A stretch of 64,000 nucleotides of DNA from NCBI GenBank assembly GCA_000729835.1, contig JFHB01000024.1:62001-126000 (forward strand). The letters are read 5' to 3'. Origin of the DNA: Atkinsonella hypoxylon (taxonomy: Eukaryota; Ascomycota; Sordariomycetes; Hypocreales; Clavicipitaceae). The position numbers and the translations under genes are program-made. The notes under the pieces are model-generated. The model saw only the letters and a program-made list of their open reading frames with translations, had not been told where the DNA came from and ran no database searches. This document shows, piece by piece, positions 11,701-24,423 of this stretch (position 1 is the stretch's first letter; every line of letters begins with the position of its first letter).

Positions 11701-13475
11701 CTCGATTGTCAGTCCCACGCCAAGTACTAGGCACCTGCCTCGGAAGGTAGCATACGGAAAGCCCCTGCTTGGCCGTCTCTTCTCAGTCTGTGGCCTGCGA
11801 CGGAAGATTGTGCAGCGGTAGTTTTAGTAGGTAGGTGCCTAGGTAGCTGGTGGCTTGCTTGTCTGAAAACTGAGGGTCTCGCCTGTGTTGTCTGGTCTGG
11901 TTTGGACCGGTCCTTGTCATGGCTTTGTTCATCCGCCCTAATCGGTTTTAGCATTTCCAGCTTCGGGGTCCAACGGAGCACTAGCTGGCGGCAGGCCAAG
12001 AAGTGAAGGGCCAGGTGGTAGTCGAAAGAGCACCCCAGGCCCACCAAATATCAGGGGGTGTACGGAGCACGAGGACGTCAGTACGTACATAGTGCGGGGG
12101 TGTGCGCGCTGGACGATGTGGCGACGTGCGCGCTTGCGTGCAAATGCGTTTGAACTTGGTGCGAGGTACACGACGTGCGGCGCCCAGCCGCTAGTGGAAA
12201 TACTGTATGTACAAACTGACCTCACGTACGTGTGCACGTACTCCATGGAATACGGAGCTTAGGAGCCCAGCACATCAAGAACATATGGGTGTATCATTCA
12301 TTCATCGCCAAAAGCATTTCCCAAGTGCGCTGCTGCCCTGTCAGTGACGCTGGCGCCGCCACACAACAAGGTACCCGGGTACCTAGGTACTCAGGCACCT
12401 ACTACCTGCTAGGGTAAATGAGGGCCCTAGTGCGCCAGATACGTGCATATAGAGCATGCACATACAAAACTGCAGACATTCGTACATTGACACGATACAC
12501 GGGACCCAGTGTACGGCATCGCGCAGCGTAATACATGGTACAGATCCGTGCGGCCAATTCGCCTCAGCGAGCCGCCAGAGGCAGGCAGGAAAGCAGGCAG
12601 GAAAGCAGGCAGACCGAGGCCAGAACAAGAAGAGCCATACTCCGTACACAGCGAGGACTTGATTAGAGTGCCTAGGTACCTACCTAGTAATCAATCATTT
12701 GCAGACAGCAACAGGAAGAGGTACAGTACAGTACCTAGGTACGTACTTAGGTACCTAATGTACTATGTAGACTGTAGAGCCAAAGCCAAAGCAAAAAAGC
12801 CACAACCATGCAGCCAGAGCCGGTGCCAGATGCAGCATGCAGACACTTTGCATGGAGAGGGCATGGGGTGGCCATGGGTGGCCCCGCTCGCCTGGCTCCG
12901 GTACGCCGGTGTGGCCCTAGGGCGAGGGCGCCCGTTCCCTCTCTTTCTCATGGGTAAGGTGAGTTTGGCCGCCAGCTGTGCAGGTCCTTCCTCCACCAAC
13001 AGCCTCTCCCCATTTGCCCATTTTCTTCCTCCTTCTTCACCCAGGTGTCGTCAATCCGTATACGGTCGTGCGGGATCAGGACGATTTCGAAATCCCTTAG
13101 TCATCTACGACCTCACTGTCTTGACCAGACATCCATCATCTCTTCCTCTACGGTTGCCCAGCTGTCTTGCCATCGTCCCTTTTGCCCTGGGTCTCTCCTT
13201 TGAGTGACTTGTGACCAAGAGACGTCGGTTTGACCCCAGCCCATGCGCTAGATCCCCATCGCCTTCGGGCTCTACTCCTGATTCATCAAGGCCTCCAACT
13301 CTGTCAAACATCGACAGGTCCGTACGCGCAAAGAAGCCCCGGGCAGCCTTGCCGAGTTGCGCGCATTGCCCTGTCGCCGTTCATATAGGCCCTTTCTTTA
13401 CTTCTCGTCTTCAAACGCCGCTAGACTAGTCGTCGCCGCATCGGCTCTCAGTTTGCGCCGTCAACCCTCGTCATA
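5712..13475. other. Long gene-poor intergenic region
   Basis: About 7.8 kb between the TMEM115-like and Cyc8 genes. I found no domain, spliced gene or RNA gene on either strand; open frames are below about 130 codons and look random. The left half (5800-11200) is fairly AT-rich with a CTT microsatellite at 5800-5825. The right half (11500-12800) carries many GTAGGTAC/CCTAGG palindromes (for example 11827-11846, 12371-12390, 12671-12686, 12731-12756). TACGGAGTA motifs occur at 8219-8227 and, reversed, at 12638-12646. The last 500 bases before 13476 are C/T-rich and probably hold the long Cyc8 leader. Decayed mobile elements cannot be ruled out. Confidence 0.6.
13243..13251 (+). promoter_or_regulatory. 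Minimal upstream ORF (ATG CGC TAG) in the probable cyc8 leader
   Basis: An ATG followed by a single Arg codon and a stop lies 233 nt before the Cyc8 start, in a C/T-rich stretch that looks like 5' leader. If transcribed it would be a start-stop-type uORF able to stall or divert ribosomes. The transcription start site is not known from the sequence. Confidence 0.35.
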
Positions 13476-16400
13476 ATGGCAAACCATCATCCTTCACCGA
13501 CCATGCTGCAGATGCAGCAGCAGCAGCAGCAACAGCAGCACCAAGCCGCCGTACCTCCTCAGCAGCCACCTCATTACCCGCCGCCGCCACAGATCGCTGC
13601 GATGAACGAGGCCGTTTGGATGCAGATTGGTATGCACTCATTCATTTCCGATATGCCATGGCTTGCTCGAGAACGAAAATTGTTGAGCGACTAACGACTG
13701 TTCCACAGGCGCTTTTTCTGAAATTCTGCGCGTCCCAGATGAGGCGATGCATGCCTACGAGCGAGCTTTGCTTGCGAACCCAAGCTCAACGCAGGCAATG
13801 GCTGCCATTGGTATGCTTCTCAAAGGACGTGAGGCTTTCGACAAGGCCCTTGATTACTTCCGCACCATCGTCCAGCTAGACCCAAACAACGGCGAGGCCT
13901 GGGGAAATCTCGGTACGTGGGTCAACTCTTGGATTGCTTCACAATTCTCGAAACTGACCTCAGTCTAAGGCCACTGCTATCTCATGACAGAAAGCCTTCA
14001 AAAGGCATACGACGCTTACCAGCAGGCCCTGGTGAATCTTCGAGATCCCAAGGTGGGTTGATTCTGCTTGTTCAGCTGCAGAGACATTGAATTTACTTAC
14101 GCTGACTGGCACTTTAGGATCCCATGCTGTGGTATGGCATCGGAATTTTATATGATCGCTACGGCAGTTATGACTATGCTGAGGAGGCCTTTTCGCAAGT
14201 GATGCACATCCAGCCAGACTTTGAGAAAGCCAACGAGATTTACTTCCGTTTGGGTATAATATATAAACAGCAATCAAAATTTCCCCAAAGTCTTGATGTA
14301 GGTCTCGTGTCCTCTCCCGCGGATTGTGGCCTTCGTGAAGCTAACAGTATCCTAAAAGTGCTTCAAATACATTGTCAATTCACCACCTGGACCATTGACG
14401 CAAGAGGATATCTGGTTCCAGATTGGCCACGTTCATGAACAACAGAAAGATGTATGTCACGAACCCCTAGCGACTTGCATGAATACCATGACTAATACCT
14501 TTCTCAGTTCGATAGCGCCAAGGCCGCATACCAACGGGTCCTTGACAACTCTCCTAACCACGCCAAGGTCCTCCAGCAGCTTGGTTGGCTGCACCACCAA
14601 CAGAGCAATAATTATGAGACTCAGGATCGAGCCATCCAATATCTGGAAAAATCTGTTTCAGCTGGTAAGATGCGGCTCGTCCTGCAGCAAGACAATAACA
14701 AACATCAAAAGCGACTAATGACTTATTTTGCAGACAACCAGGATGCACAGAGCTGGTACCTCCTGGGTCGTTGTTACATGGCCCAGCAGAAGTATCCCAA
14801 GGCATATGAAGCATACCAGCAAGCTGTTTATCGTGATGGCAAAAACCCCACATTCTGGTGCTCGATTGGTGTGCTGTACTATCAAATCAACCAGTATCGC
14901 GATGCTCTGGATGCCTACTCCCGCGCCATTCGCCTCAACCCTTATATCTCCGAAGTCTGGTACGACCTCGGCACTCTGGTAAGTTTGCGCTATCCATTCT
15001 TTGACTTCCTTGTCAGCCGTCTGTAGGAAAAAAAGAACGCGCGAGAGTCTCTAACTCTGTGCCATATAGTACGAGTCTTGTAACAACCAAATTGCCGACG
15101 CTCTCGATGCCTATCAAAGGGCAGCAGAGCTCGACCCTGGCAACCCTCACATCAAGGCTCGTCTTCAACTTCTTCGTTCTGGCGGCAGCAGCAGTGGTGG
15201 TCCCCAAGGTGCACCACAACCTGCAGATGTGCATCCGCAAGCCTATCAAGCTGCCGGTCCTACGGGACCTGTCGGGCCTCAATGGGGAAGTTCTGCGCAA
15301 CAGCCTCCCGCTGGTGGGCCTCCCTCGGGTCCTGCAGGAGCTGGCGATAACTGGGCTGGTAGGCTTTCTAATGTCAATCCACCACCTCAGCCCCCTAATC
15401 CTTATGAGAATCGCGGCGAGCAATTCCGTGGACCACCTCCCCCCCCCCAACCCCAGCGACAGCCGAGCCCTCAACCGGAGCAGATGCGTCCTGGATACTC
15501 TGAACCCCGTGGTGCCGCGCCTCCAGCTCCTTCGCGACGCGGCCCTTCACCTGCCTCTACCGGCCACCAATATGGACAGCCTCCTCCACCTCCATCTCAG
15601 GGCCCGAACCAGGCAGACCGAAGAGTGACCAACCCTAACTGGGGAGGTCCCCTTCCATCTGCATCGGTTCTCCCCCCCAGCAATCCTAACGGTAATGCTC
15701 CTGCGAATGGTACGGCACCATTCCGACCGACGAGCAGCCCTCGAGGGGAAATCAGACCCCATGATAATCGCATGCCATCGCCCAAATCTGTTTACCCTCA
15801 GCATCAGCCCCCCTCTAGCTATGGCCACCACCAGGAGGGACCTCCACCCCATCCCGGCGCCTCTGATCACGGACCCGCTCCTCCCGCAGGTGCTGCTGAC
15901 CCAGCTGCTCAACGTCCTGATAGCCGTCCTTCATCGGTTGGCCCGAAGCGCATGCGTGAGTGGGAGGAGGAGTCGGCGGTCAAGAAACAAGCCAATGAAG
16001 AAAATCGCGTTCACTTAGATGATAGAAGACACCGCCGCCCCTCAACTCCTCCTCGCGACGGATATCGCCGCAACTCCGGAGAAGCCCGTCGCGCGGATGA
16101 GCAACGACGCTCCGACGAGCCTAAAAAGGAAGAGCCTCGTCTTCAAAATGACAATTATCACCCTTCTGAGGCCGCTCATCATCCCCAGAGCCATTCTGCA
16201 GGCTCCAACCAGCTGCCACCTATGCAGACGACCAGCGCTCCATCTAGCGAGAAGCCGCAGACCGGTTCGACATCGAAGGAGGAGCGACCTGCTTCCGCTC
16301 AAGGCTCCTTGGCTGCAGCAATCCCAGCAGCGTCAGAACCCGAGCGGGCTGCCAGGCAGATGGACGTTGATGAAGATTATGACGATAGTCCGGAGGATGA

Positions 16401-16518
16401 AAAGAAACCTGTGGCTGTTGCCAATGGAACGGCATCTGCATCAGGATCTGTTGACGTCAAGACGAACTCGCCAACGGCTGCAGCAGTTAATGGTGCATCC
16501 GCTACCAAATCCGAGTAG
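13476..16518 (+). CDS. General transcriptional corepressor Cyc8/Ssn6 (TPR protein)
   Basis: Eight exons: 13476-13629, 13709-13912, 13970-14052, 14118-14297, 14359-14451, 14508-14664, 14734-14978 and 15070-16518. Together they give 2565 nt, or 854 residues. The N-terminus is a Gln/Pro-rich leader with a CAG/CAA tract (13514-13542). About ten TPR units follow to about residue 410 (for example AMHAYERALLANPSS, WYLLGRCYMAQQKYPKAYEA, ALDAYQRAAELDPGNPHIKA). The rest is long, disordered and rich in Pro, Ser and charged residues, with an RPSSVGPKRMREWEEE block usual in fungal Ssn6. In yeast Cyc8 binds Tup1 and is recruited by DNA-bound repressors; TPRs contact both. Every exon join keeps the TPR phase, so the model is firm. 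The start ATG follows a C/T-rich leader. In filamentous fungi the orthologue is usually essential or strongly pleiotropic. Confidence 0.95.
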
Positions 16519-17357
16519 GTGTTGGCGTTGGAATGGGAAATGGAACTTGCATCCTGGAGTGCTGATGAGTCTTCCGGGAGTAATGCAGCAGATAATCTTT
16601 GGTGTTAAACGTCTGGTGCTTTTTGCTCCCCTATCTTTTTACTATTATACATGTATACCACCGGGCATCATGAACCGGATCATTTCATTTGTCTAGGGAA
16701 GGAAGCTTGGAATGGCCGGGGTTTGAACTACAACGGCTGGTGCAATGGGTCACATGACCTCTGTGTTGTGTTTTTTTTTTTTTTTTCTCATTTTGTAATT
16801 TCTTTTTGGCTATCAAATTCAGTAGCAGTTGATATCCCCCTAGTAAGAAGCAGCTTTTCAGGTCAAGAACTCAGGGTAGTACCTGTATTAAAAAATGGAG
16901 TTTATTGCTTAGAATTAATACCTTTGCTCGATGTGTGAGTAGATTTTTTTTCTTTCTTTTTAAATTGTAATTCGTTATGGTACGTGGCATTGTTGATCCG
17001 TAATACCTACCTAGGTTGTGTAGATAGGGTTGGAAGCACAAGCAAATAACAATCACGTGAATGATCGGACGGCGGCAAAAATTACAGAATCAGGACTAGC
17101 TAAATTGACGCACAGACCACACTTACACACCACCAAGAAGTCAGTTATAAAATAAAGTAAAAAAAAAAAAAAGACGTGAGCCCCACAAAATTCTGACTCG
17201 CTTAAAATTTCGCCCACAACTTTCTGGTCAAACCCTACCGGGGACATCGAGCGCGCAGTATGTGGATTTCTGTGGTTCAGTATACTTGACTTTTCCCGCT
17301 CACTACGCAGGCTTCGTCAACTTTCTCTACTAACTCCAACTCACCCAGCCCGCCAAA
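16519..17357. other. Intergenic: cyc8 3' end and uL3 promoter
   Basis: The left part is the probable cyc8 3' UTR with T-rich runs (16772-16786, 16946-16962). The right part is the promoter and leader of the uL3 gene, with an A-run at 17159-17172, a C/T-rich start region and a telobox-like AAACCCTA. A CCTACCTAGG motif is near 17006. No gene was seen. Confidence 0.65.
17230..17237 (+). promoter_or_regulatory. Telobox-like AAACCCTA in the uL3 promoter
   Basis: The sequence AAACCCTA (reverse complement TAGGGTTT) lies 121 bp before the uL3 start. Telomere-repeat-like boxes bound by Tbf1-type proteins are known upstream of ribosomal protein genes in several fungi. One copy was seen, so the regulatory role is an inference. 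Confidence 0.45.
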
Positions 17358-18943
17358 ATGAGTGTACGCACAATGGCATTGCTTTTTTTTTCTGCATCGT
17401 GTCGATGAAGATTGAGAATAAAAAGCTAATTGATATCTGGTGAAACAGCACCGCAAGTTCGAGGCTCCCCGACATGGCTCCCTGGCTTTCTTGCCGAGGA
17501 AGCGTGCCGCCCGCCATCGTGGCAAGGTTAAGTCGTAAGTGCTTCTGACGTTGACAAATCATTTGCGACTTGTCGTTCTAATATAGAATAATTTCTATTT
17601 CCCCCTGATTGAAAGAAATTTTTGTTTTCCTTGGCTAACGATGGGCTCTGCTTCTTAGCTTCCCCAAGGATGACCCCAAGAAGCCCGTCCACCTGACGGC
17701 CGCGATGGGCTATAAGGCCGGTATGACAACGATCGTTCGTGACCTCGACCGACCTGGCGCCAAAGCCAACAAGAAGGAAGTCGTGGAGGCTGTTACTGTC
17801 GTCGATACACCACCTGTACGAACAACCCAGCCCGCTTGGCTTCAATCCTTCTACTCGGCCTTTGCGTCTACCTTGGTAACGCGGGCAGCACTAGAAGAAC
17901 GTTGCTTATGGCTAACATCAAATTTTTTTAGATGATCGTTGTTGGTCTTGTTGGTTACATCGAGACTCCCCGTGGTCTCCGATCTCTTACCACCGTATGG
18001 GCCGAGCACTTGTCCGATGAGGTCAAGCGTCGCTTCTACAAGAATTGGTACAAGAGCAAGAAGAAGGCTTTCACCAAGTACGCCAAGAAGCACTCTGAGA
18101 ACAAGGGCGCAAGCATTGCCCGCGAGCTCGAGCGCATCAAGAAGTACTGCACCGTTGTGCGTGTTCTCGCTCACACCCAGATCCGCAAGACTCCTCTCAA
18201 GCAGAAGAAGGCCCACCTCATGGAGATTCAGATCAATGGCGGTTCCATCGCCGACAAGGTCGCTTATGGCCAGGACCTCTTTGAGAAGCCCGTCTCTGTG
18301 GATACCATCTTCGAGCAGGACGAGATGATTGATGTCATTGCCGTCACCAAGGGTCACGGATACAACGGTGTTACTGCCCGATGGGGCACCAAGAAGCTTC
18401 CTCGCAAGACGCACAAGGGTCTGCGAAAGGTTGCTTGTATCGGTGCTTGGCATCCTTCCCACGTCCAGTGGACTGTTGCTCGTGCCGGTCAGATGGGCTA
18501 CCACCACCGTACCTCAGTCAACCACAAGATCTACCGCATTGGCAAGGGTGACGCTGAGGATAACGCCTCCACTGAGATTGATATCACCAAGAAGAAGATT
18601 ACCCCGTAAGTTGCAAAACAATTCTTGCACTCAAAAGAATAGTCATTGTTGAGAATCTTGCTAACTTTTTTTTTTCTCTCTTTTTTTTAGCATGGGTGGT
18701 TTCGTCCGCTACGGTGAGATCAACAACGACTTCGTCATGCTCAAGGGCTCCGTCCCTGGTGTCAAGAAGCGTGTCATGACTCTCCGCAAGTCCATGTTCA
18801 CCCATACCTCCCGCCGTGCCCTCGAGAAGATCAACCTCAAATGGATCGACACCTCATCCGAGTTCGGTCACGGTGCTTTCCAGACCCCCGCCGAGAAGAA
18901 GCAGTACCAGGGTACCCTCAAGAAGGACCTGGCTTCCGCATGA
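17358..18943 (+). CDS. RPL3: 60S ribosomal protein uL3 (L3)
   Basis: Five exons, 17358-17363, 17449-17534, 17659-17815, 17932-18605 and 18691-18943, give 391 residues, the usual fungal length. Exon 1 holds only Met-Ser, a common layout for highly expressed ribosomal protein genes. Signatures include HRKFEAPRHGSLAFLPRKRA, AMGYKAGMTTIVRDLDRPG, KGHGYNGVTARWGTKKLPRK and RAGQMGYHHRTSVNHKIYRI. uL3 is a core protein of the large subunit near the peptidyl transferase centre; its conserved His lies in the GHGYNGVTARWG loop region. Codon use is strongly C-ending (AAG, CTC, ATC), as expected for high expression. The call is certain. Confidence 0.98.
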
Positions 18944-20075
18944 ATGTGCAATTGACACACGAAACGAAAGCCTTGTTATCCTTGTTAGTCTCTTGTATGT
19001 CATGGCCCAGCTATCTTACTGCATCCGGTGTCCCGAGGGTTTTTGGAATTTTCTTTTTTTTTTCTTTTTGTGAAAAGCAGAGAGGAAAACATCCTCTGCT
19101 CTAGGCTGGGGCAGTGGCTTTTCCGCAATGGGAAGAAATTTCCGTAGGGAAAAGCCTAGGTTTCTTAGATGGATGTATGAAAAATCGTAACGAGATTCCC
19201 AATGACGAACGATTATGTTTTTCATGTTCTTGATATAGACTTACGTGCTTGGCTTGAGATGTCGTAGAAGGGGTGCATGGTGACCTGTTCTAGAATACAG
19301 TATCATGTATTGGAATTGGATCGCCGTTTCAGAAGAGACAAAGCTGTCCTTGCGTCTGCAAGTCAATAGATTTGCGCGGCTGTGTGCTCTCTGCCCACGC
19401 ACTCTAATTGCAAGCCCCATTCTGTCCCGACTTTGAGGCCCACGGACGGGCATTCAAATCGTCATCCATTGCTGGCTTACAACCTGTCTGCTACAACTTT
19501 CCCGGGAGCCTGCGGCCGGAATCTACATCATTACAGCCCACCTTCCTCCAATTCTCGAGTAATCTTTGTACACTGATTGATCGTTGCAAGGGCGCGGCGC
19601 TCGTTGTGGGCTGTAGTAGTGTCTTGTGGTGGAGCGCTGTATGTCAGATTACTAGACGCCAAGCTGGTTGTGCTTAGTGACGAAGTGATGAGTGTGTTAT
19701 CAAACACTGTCGGATTTATTTTTATTATGCTTGATCAGTTTAGCAAAGATGGAATTGCAGGAGTACTTCTGTCGAAGTGGGTTCGTGATCGTCACCGCTG
19801 AATCGCAAGCAGTCATTTCCTTCCTTTCGCCGAAAAGTACTTTTGGAAAATAATCATTACATGCGGGGGTAGCTACTTGGATAAAAGTTGGCACACCGAG
19901 CAATGATTTAGACCAACCTTCATGGAACAGGCTGGAGATATACGGTATGTGAATACAAAATCGCTCGAAGCTGGACCAGCTTGATAGCTCTGCGCATGGA
20001 AGTCATTCGAAAATCAATAGCACATGAGCATTTACTGTTTTGAAGTGTAAGTACTGGTTGTGACCGAAGCTTCCT
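18944..20075. other. Intergenic between convergent uL3 and 20.1-kb gene
   Basis: Holds the 3' regions of two convergent genes. There is a T-rich stretch at 19052-19069. No gene, RNA or repeat was recognised. Confidence 0.6.
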
Positions 20076-20635
20076 TCAACTCTCCACGCCGAGAGCCTTG
20101 ACACCAACTATGCGGCCTTCCTCGCGCGACACAAGCCAGTACTCGGACCTCGTCTTGTCCCTCACAACACGATACACCCTCACGTCGTTGCCCCTGGTGG
20201 CCTCTCTCACAGCTTCAATGACCTTGGTGTACTGGCCACGCGGGTCCCAATCGACAGGGTCCATGATGTCGATGTCGGCAGATTCGGCGTCCCAGTGTTG
20301 GATGAGCTTTGCAAACTCAGCTGTTGTACACCAGAATATTAGTATATGATATGATGCTGGGGGTCTTGCATTCAAATATGAATAAACATACTTTCATCTG
20401 GTAGCCTGTCTCCATCCCACTTCAGCGAGACTTCCTCAAACGGCTCATCTGCATCCGTCACGTATACCGCATCCTGGCACGCCTTCTTTATCACCTCGGG
20501 GGCTTGCATTCCTGCATCCGTGGCCTTGAAAACAGCTTTGCCTCGTGCCTCCTGCTTCTTTGCGAGTGCCTGGCCGTCGCCCAGGTCCTGGTTGGCCTTG
20601 TCCAGAAACGACATGTAATCTTCGTCACTGGCCAT
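20076..20635 (-). CDS. Small conserved-looking protein of unknown function
   Basis: Two exons, 20635-20392 and 20320-20076, give 162 residues. The join GAA A|CT GAG restores an uninterrupted frame (PDETEFAKLIQHWDAE). The protein starts MASDEDYMSFLDKANQDLG, is acidic at first, has a basic Lys-rich helix near residues 23-35, and then a mixed alpha/beta-looking second half with VYRVVRDKTRSEYWLVSREE. There is no membrane segment. An in-frame ATG at 20866 would add 77 Arg/Ser-rich residues resembling a mitochondrial presequence or simply translated leader. I chose 20635 because the compact domain begins there. I do not recognise a named family. Confidence 0.72.
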
Positions 20636-21824
20636 TCTGCTTCTGAAGGACAGATTGCTGACGCGCCCTGCGGGATGGGAAACGGTGTGGGTTGCGTGAA
20701 ATGTGAAGAGGATGTGAGGAACGAAGGGTCGTCGTCGTATGGGAAGCTGCAAGATGGATCGCCGATTGGAGTCGCGCCTGGACGAGAGCTCGTGGGTGCG
20801 GGGTAGTCGACGTGAGCTGACAGAGAGGCCTGAATTTTGTAGACAAGGAATGCTAAGTCTAGACATTCATGGGTCTTTTGACCTTGGAAGGGTCGATCGA
20901 TGCTGGGGTTGTACAATTTGTTTCTTGTTGTCGTGACGTGACGGGAAACGACGTCAGCGAAAGTGGGGCAACGTCAGGCAGAGATGGTGGTTTCAAATAT
21001 GGACGGGTGTGTGGTGGCACTCGGACTTATTTCAAGCGCATGGATGATATTGTCTGATCTGATCATGAGACTGGGCAGCTGTGAACTGAAGGAGAGGTGA
21101 GACATGGACCAGCAACAGCTTGGTCAAGCAAAATTTTGTGTCCTTCTGCTTAAACCCACCATGCGTACGGAGTAGAGGGTCTTCGATTCAATGGCATGGC
21201 GTTTTGGGGCGCACTGATCTGGTCCGAGCCACGTTGAGAGATGAAAATACACAGTGTATACCCTCTGCAGAGATGAGGAATCAATGAATGTGATTGTACT
21301 ATGTAGGTACCTAATGTGCCCGGATACGTGGCGCACCAAACAGCACCTCGGAACGTTGTGTAGATTGCCTAACTAGGCAAGCACAACGGCAGTAGCGGCT
21401 TCCCCGGCTTTAACCACGCGTGCCTTCCATGCCGAATTCAGCGCTCGTTACGGAGTAGTTAGTTACGCGGTAAAAGAGTATCCGTAAAATTGGCAGGAGT
21501 TTTGCTGGCTTCCTAGACTGCTGCTGCCCCTGCTTTTTCCAGGAAGTGAGCAGTGCAGCCACCCGTCGCCTTCGCCCACCTCCGGTGGAACATCTTGATC
21601 TTGACCTTTTTCCATCCCCACCCCCTCCTCATCCTCTTAATCCCTCTCTGCATGCAGCTTCTGTCGCCCTAAGGCTTCTTATGGGTTCGTTTCCGATGCG
21701 GGTCTCGTCAAAGTCGTCACGTTAGATTTCTCATCAATCAGATTTTGTTTCTCCTTCTTCCTCCGCCGGATTGCATTGTAACGTTAGCAAGCGTCCGCTG
21801 GCTAATCTTACCATTCGCTTTGTC
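20636..21824. other. Divergent promoter region
   Basis: Promoters of the divergent 20.1-kb gene and the Zn2Cys6 regulator. Contains TACGGAGTA motifs at 21166-21174 and 21449-21457, a GTAGGTACCTA at 21304-21314, and a C/T-rich leader before 21825. No gene was seen apart from the possible N-terminal extension up to 20866. Confidence 0.6.
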
Positions 21825-24423
21825 ATGTCTCCGACGGAGACTCCAATTGAAGTCCATCAGCCAACGCGAGTGGTGACCGCTTGTGTAAGATGTAGAAAAC
21901 AAAAGCTGAAGGTAGGCTCCGCTCAACGAGTTGCGACTCACGGATTCGAGTCGCCATCAAGCCGGCTACGTCATGCTTATTGAATGGGTAGTGTGATGCC
22001 ATTCGACCGTGTACGCTCTGCCGTCGGTCAGGCATGCGATGTGAGCCCCGGGAGCCCAACAATCCCAGTGGGAAGAAAGCTTCGAGAAAAAGAACGACGA
22101 AACGGCAGGCCAGCACCGCCTCCGCGCCGGACCCTGCTGTGATACAGGACGGTCAATATGTCTCGAAGCAGCCGAGCCCGAAAGCTCAGTCTCACTCGCC
22201 CACAGAAACGTTTCATTCGATTGCTGCCTCGCCAGTCTCTCACGGGACCGCATCTGATCGGCAACATTATGGTGCTAATAGCTCTGCTGTTCGATTTGCC
22301 GCTAGTATCTTTGGCGATTCGGCGGCGCCTCACCCAAGCGATATCACTAGCATTCCCGGCCAGGCCGGAAGATTGAAGCGCTTCTCGAGTGGCGCCAATT
22401 CTGGCCAACCATGGTCTCTGGTGACCATGAATTGCCCTCCGCCCGCGGTGCTGGACGCACTTGTCGATGCATACTTTGACAGGATGCACTGGTTCATCGT
22501 CATCCTGCACGAACCATATTTCAGGCGAACGGCTCGAAATATCATTTCCAGAACATCGTGGGAACAAGGCGAGCTCGGCGCTGTTCTTTTACTACTAATG
22601 ACGTCGGCTGTTGGGCTCCAAGGTGCTGCTCGCGATCCTTCATGGGCAGGTCAAGCAATACTCGCTCAGGCAGGACTCAAAGCCGACTCACTTCTTGCAT
22701 CTTTAATTACAGAGGTTCGATTTCATCTGTTGGATCTGCTCGACGACTGCTGCATCGAAACAGTCCAAGTTTGCAGTCTGCTTGGTGCATACTATATTTT
22801 TCATGCATCTCCAACTCTTGCCTGGAGCATTCTGGGCATGGCCGTTCGAACTGCTTACGCCCTTTCTCTGCATTGTGACAGTGACAACGACAAGGACAGC
22901 GGGAAGGAGTCTGATCGCATCATAGCCCAAGTCCGTCGTCGAAACTGGAATCATCTTACAATTTCCGATACCTTTGCGGCCATGATCTATGGACGACCCG
23001 CTTCGCTGGACGCTGCTTTCGCCTATGTACACCCACTTGAGGATCTAGACGATTTGCATTTTGGACCAGTCTTGTCCAGACATCGCCTGCTCGCTCCTAA
23101 CTTGACTGGCTCCTCGTCCCAAGCTGTGACGTTGCAGACATTCCATGTTCTCAAATACCGCATCTACGAGATAATACGTCAAGCGCTTAACCGCTTCCGA
23201 GTATTGCGACTGCAGAGTCCCATCTCACCAGATGATTTGAACTCATTGGTGCGGACCGTGCAAGACGTGCGCGCCATGTTGTATACCTGGCGCGAGAACC
23301 TGCCTCCAATTTTTAACTGCGATCCAGATGCCCAAGAGGCCGTTCTGCATGAGTTGGCCATGGTCGAGAATCTCTCCCCTCGAGAACAGCGGGACCGGCA
23401 ACATTTGTCACTCCAGATCCTTGGCCTTCGCTTAACTTTTACAAGCGCACTCATCTTTGTCCATCGACCCCTGTTGGAATATCGGGTTGCAGCAAGTTCG
23501 CGACAGGCGATGCCGCGTCAGTCACTCGAAGAGGTTGCCGAATCGCTCCGTGTATCCGTCACTGCCGCTCTCCACATGTCTCACGTACCCGTATCCCAGC
23601 TCGAGAGCCAGTTCGGCATGTCGTTCCTATTGATGAACTTCTTCACAGCCGGTGTCATTCTTTGCATCCCACCAACTACCTGGCCGTTGAGCACCATTGC
23701 CCATGAGGCCAAGGCTGGTACTTTGCGGATCATTCGTGCCAGCCGCGCCATGAAACATGTCAGCCCTATCGCCGCTCACACCGAGCAGCTTCTGACCGGA
23801 CTGCTGAAACAAAGTCTCCAAAAGGAAGTTGACAATGGACTACAGCAGGAGCTTCAACTGGACGAGGCTGCCACGGAAGAAACGCGGCGGAATCAATCTT
23901 CCATGCCCTATGGACAGTCAGCTTTACCACACAGATCACCCCCCGTCCAGCTCCCCAAGCTTTACGAGAAAGAAATGGGAAATAGAAATATCCATGAATT
24001 TTCGGCTCAGAGTTTACCAAGAACTCCTCAAACACATTTCCCCATCTCTTCAGAGCGATCCGGACTGGGACCAGACGAGCAAGCCAGTCCAGCCATGCCG
24101 CGCCATGGCACAGAAGGTACCGAAGACATTGATCTGATGGCAGCGCCTGCAAGTAATATATTTGATGGCAATTATTCTTCGTTGTCGGATTTCAGAGTGC
24201 CTGCCACGGGATACTACTATTCCGAGCACAGCAACCAGGTTGATTCGCAACTAGACGAAGCCATTGGCACATTTGGACAAAGTACGTCGATGCTTCCTTC
24301 CCATAAGGTGCACATGAAACCTTGCGTATATGATTGGTCTCTAACGTAACTCGTACAGTGTTGTTCAACCTTGTCCCCAATGATCCGTATAGTGCCTGGA
24401 CCTGGGGCAGCGGCGGGTTATAA
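21825..24423 (+). CDS. Zn2Cys6 transcription factor with fungal-specific TF domain
   Basis: Three exons, 21825-21911, 21992-24281 and 24359-24423, give 813 residues. Intron 1 splits the zinc cluster between its second and third cysteines. The cluster is Cys20, Cys23, Cys30, Cys36, Cys39 and Cys46, with basic residues RKQKLK between. The spacing is CX2CX6CX5CX2CX6C, the Gal4 type. A Lys/Arg-rich linker follows. The middle region (about residues 150-450) has the fungal_trans hallmarks: FDRMHWFIVILHEPYFRR, SLLGAYYIFHASPTLAWSIL, RTAYALSLHCD and then RRRNWNHL, where regulators usually have RRRLWW. The C-terminus is acidic and ends SAWTWGSGGL, supplied by the short third exon. It would bind CGG-type sites in the nucleus. 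Its targets cannot be told, since the neighbours are unrelated housekeeping genes. General resemblance is to XlnR/Ctf1-type regulators. Confidence 0.92.

Noticed and set aside
12581..12612. GCAGGCAGGAAA short repeat as a functional element
   Set aside because: Only about three imperfect units; ordinary slippage in GC-rich intergenic DNA.
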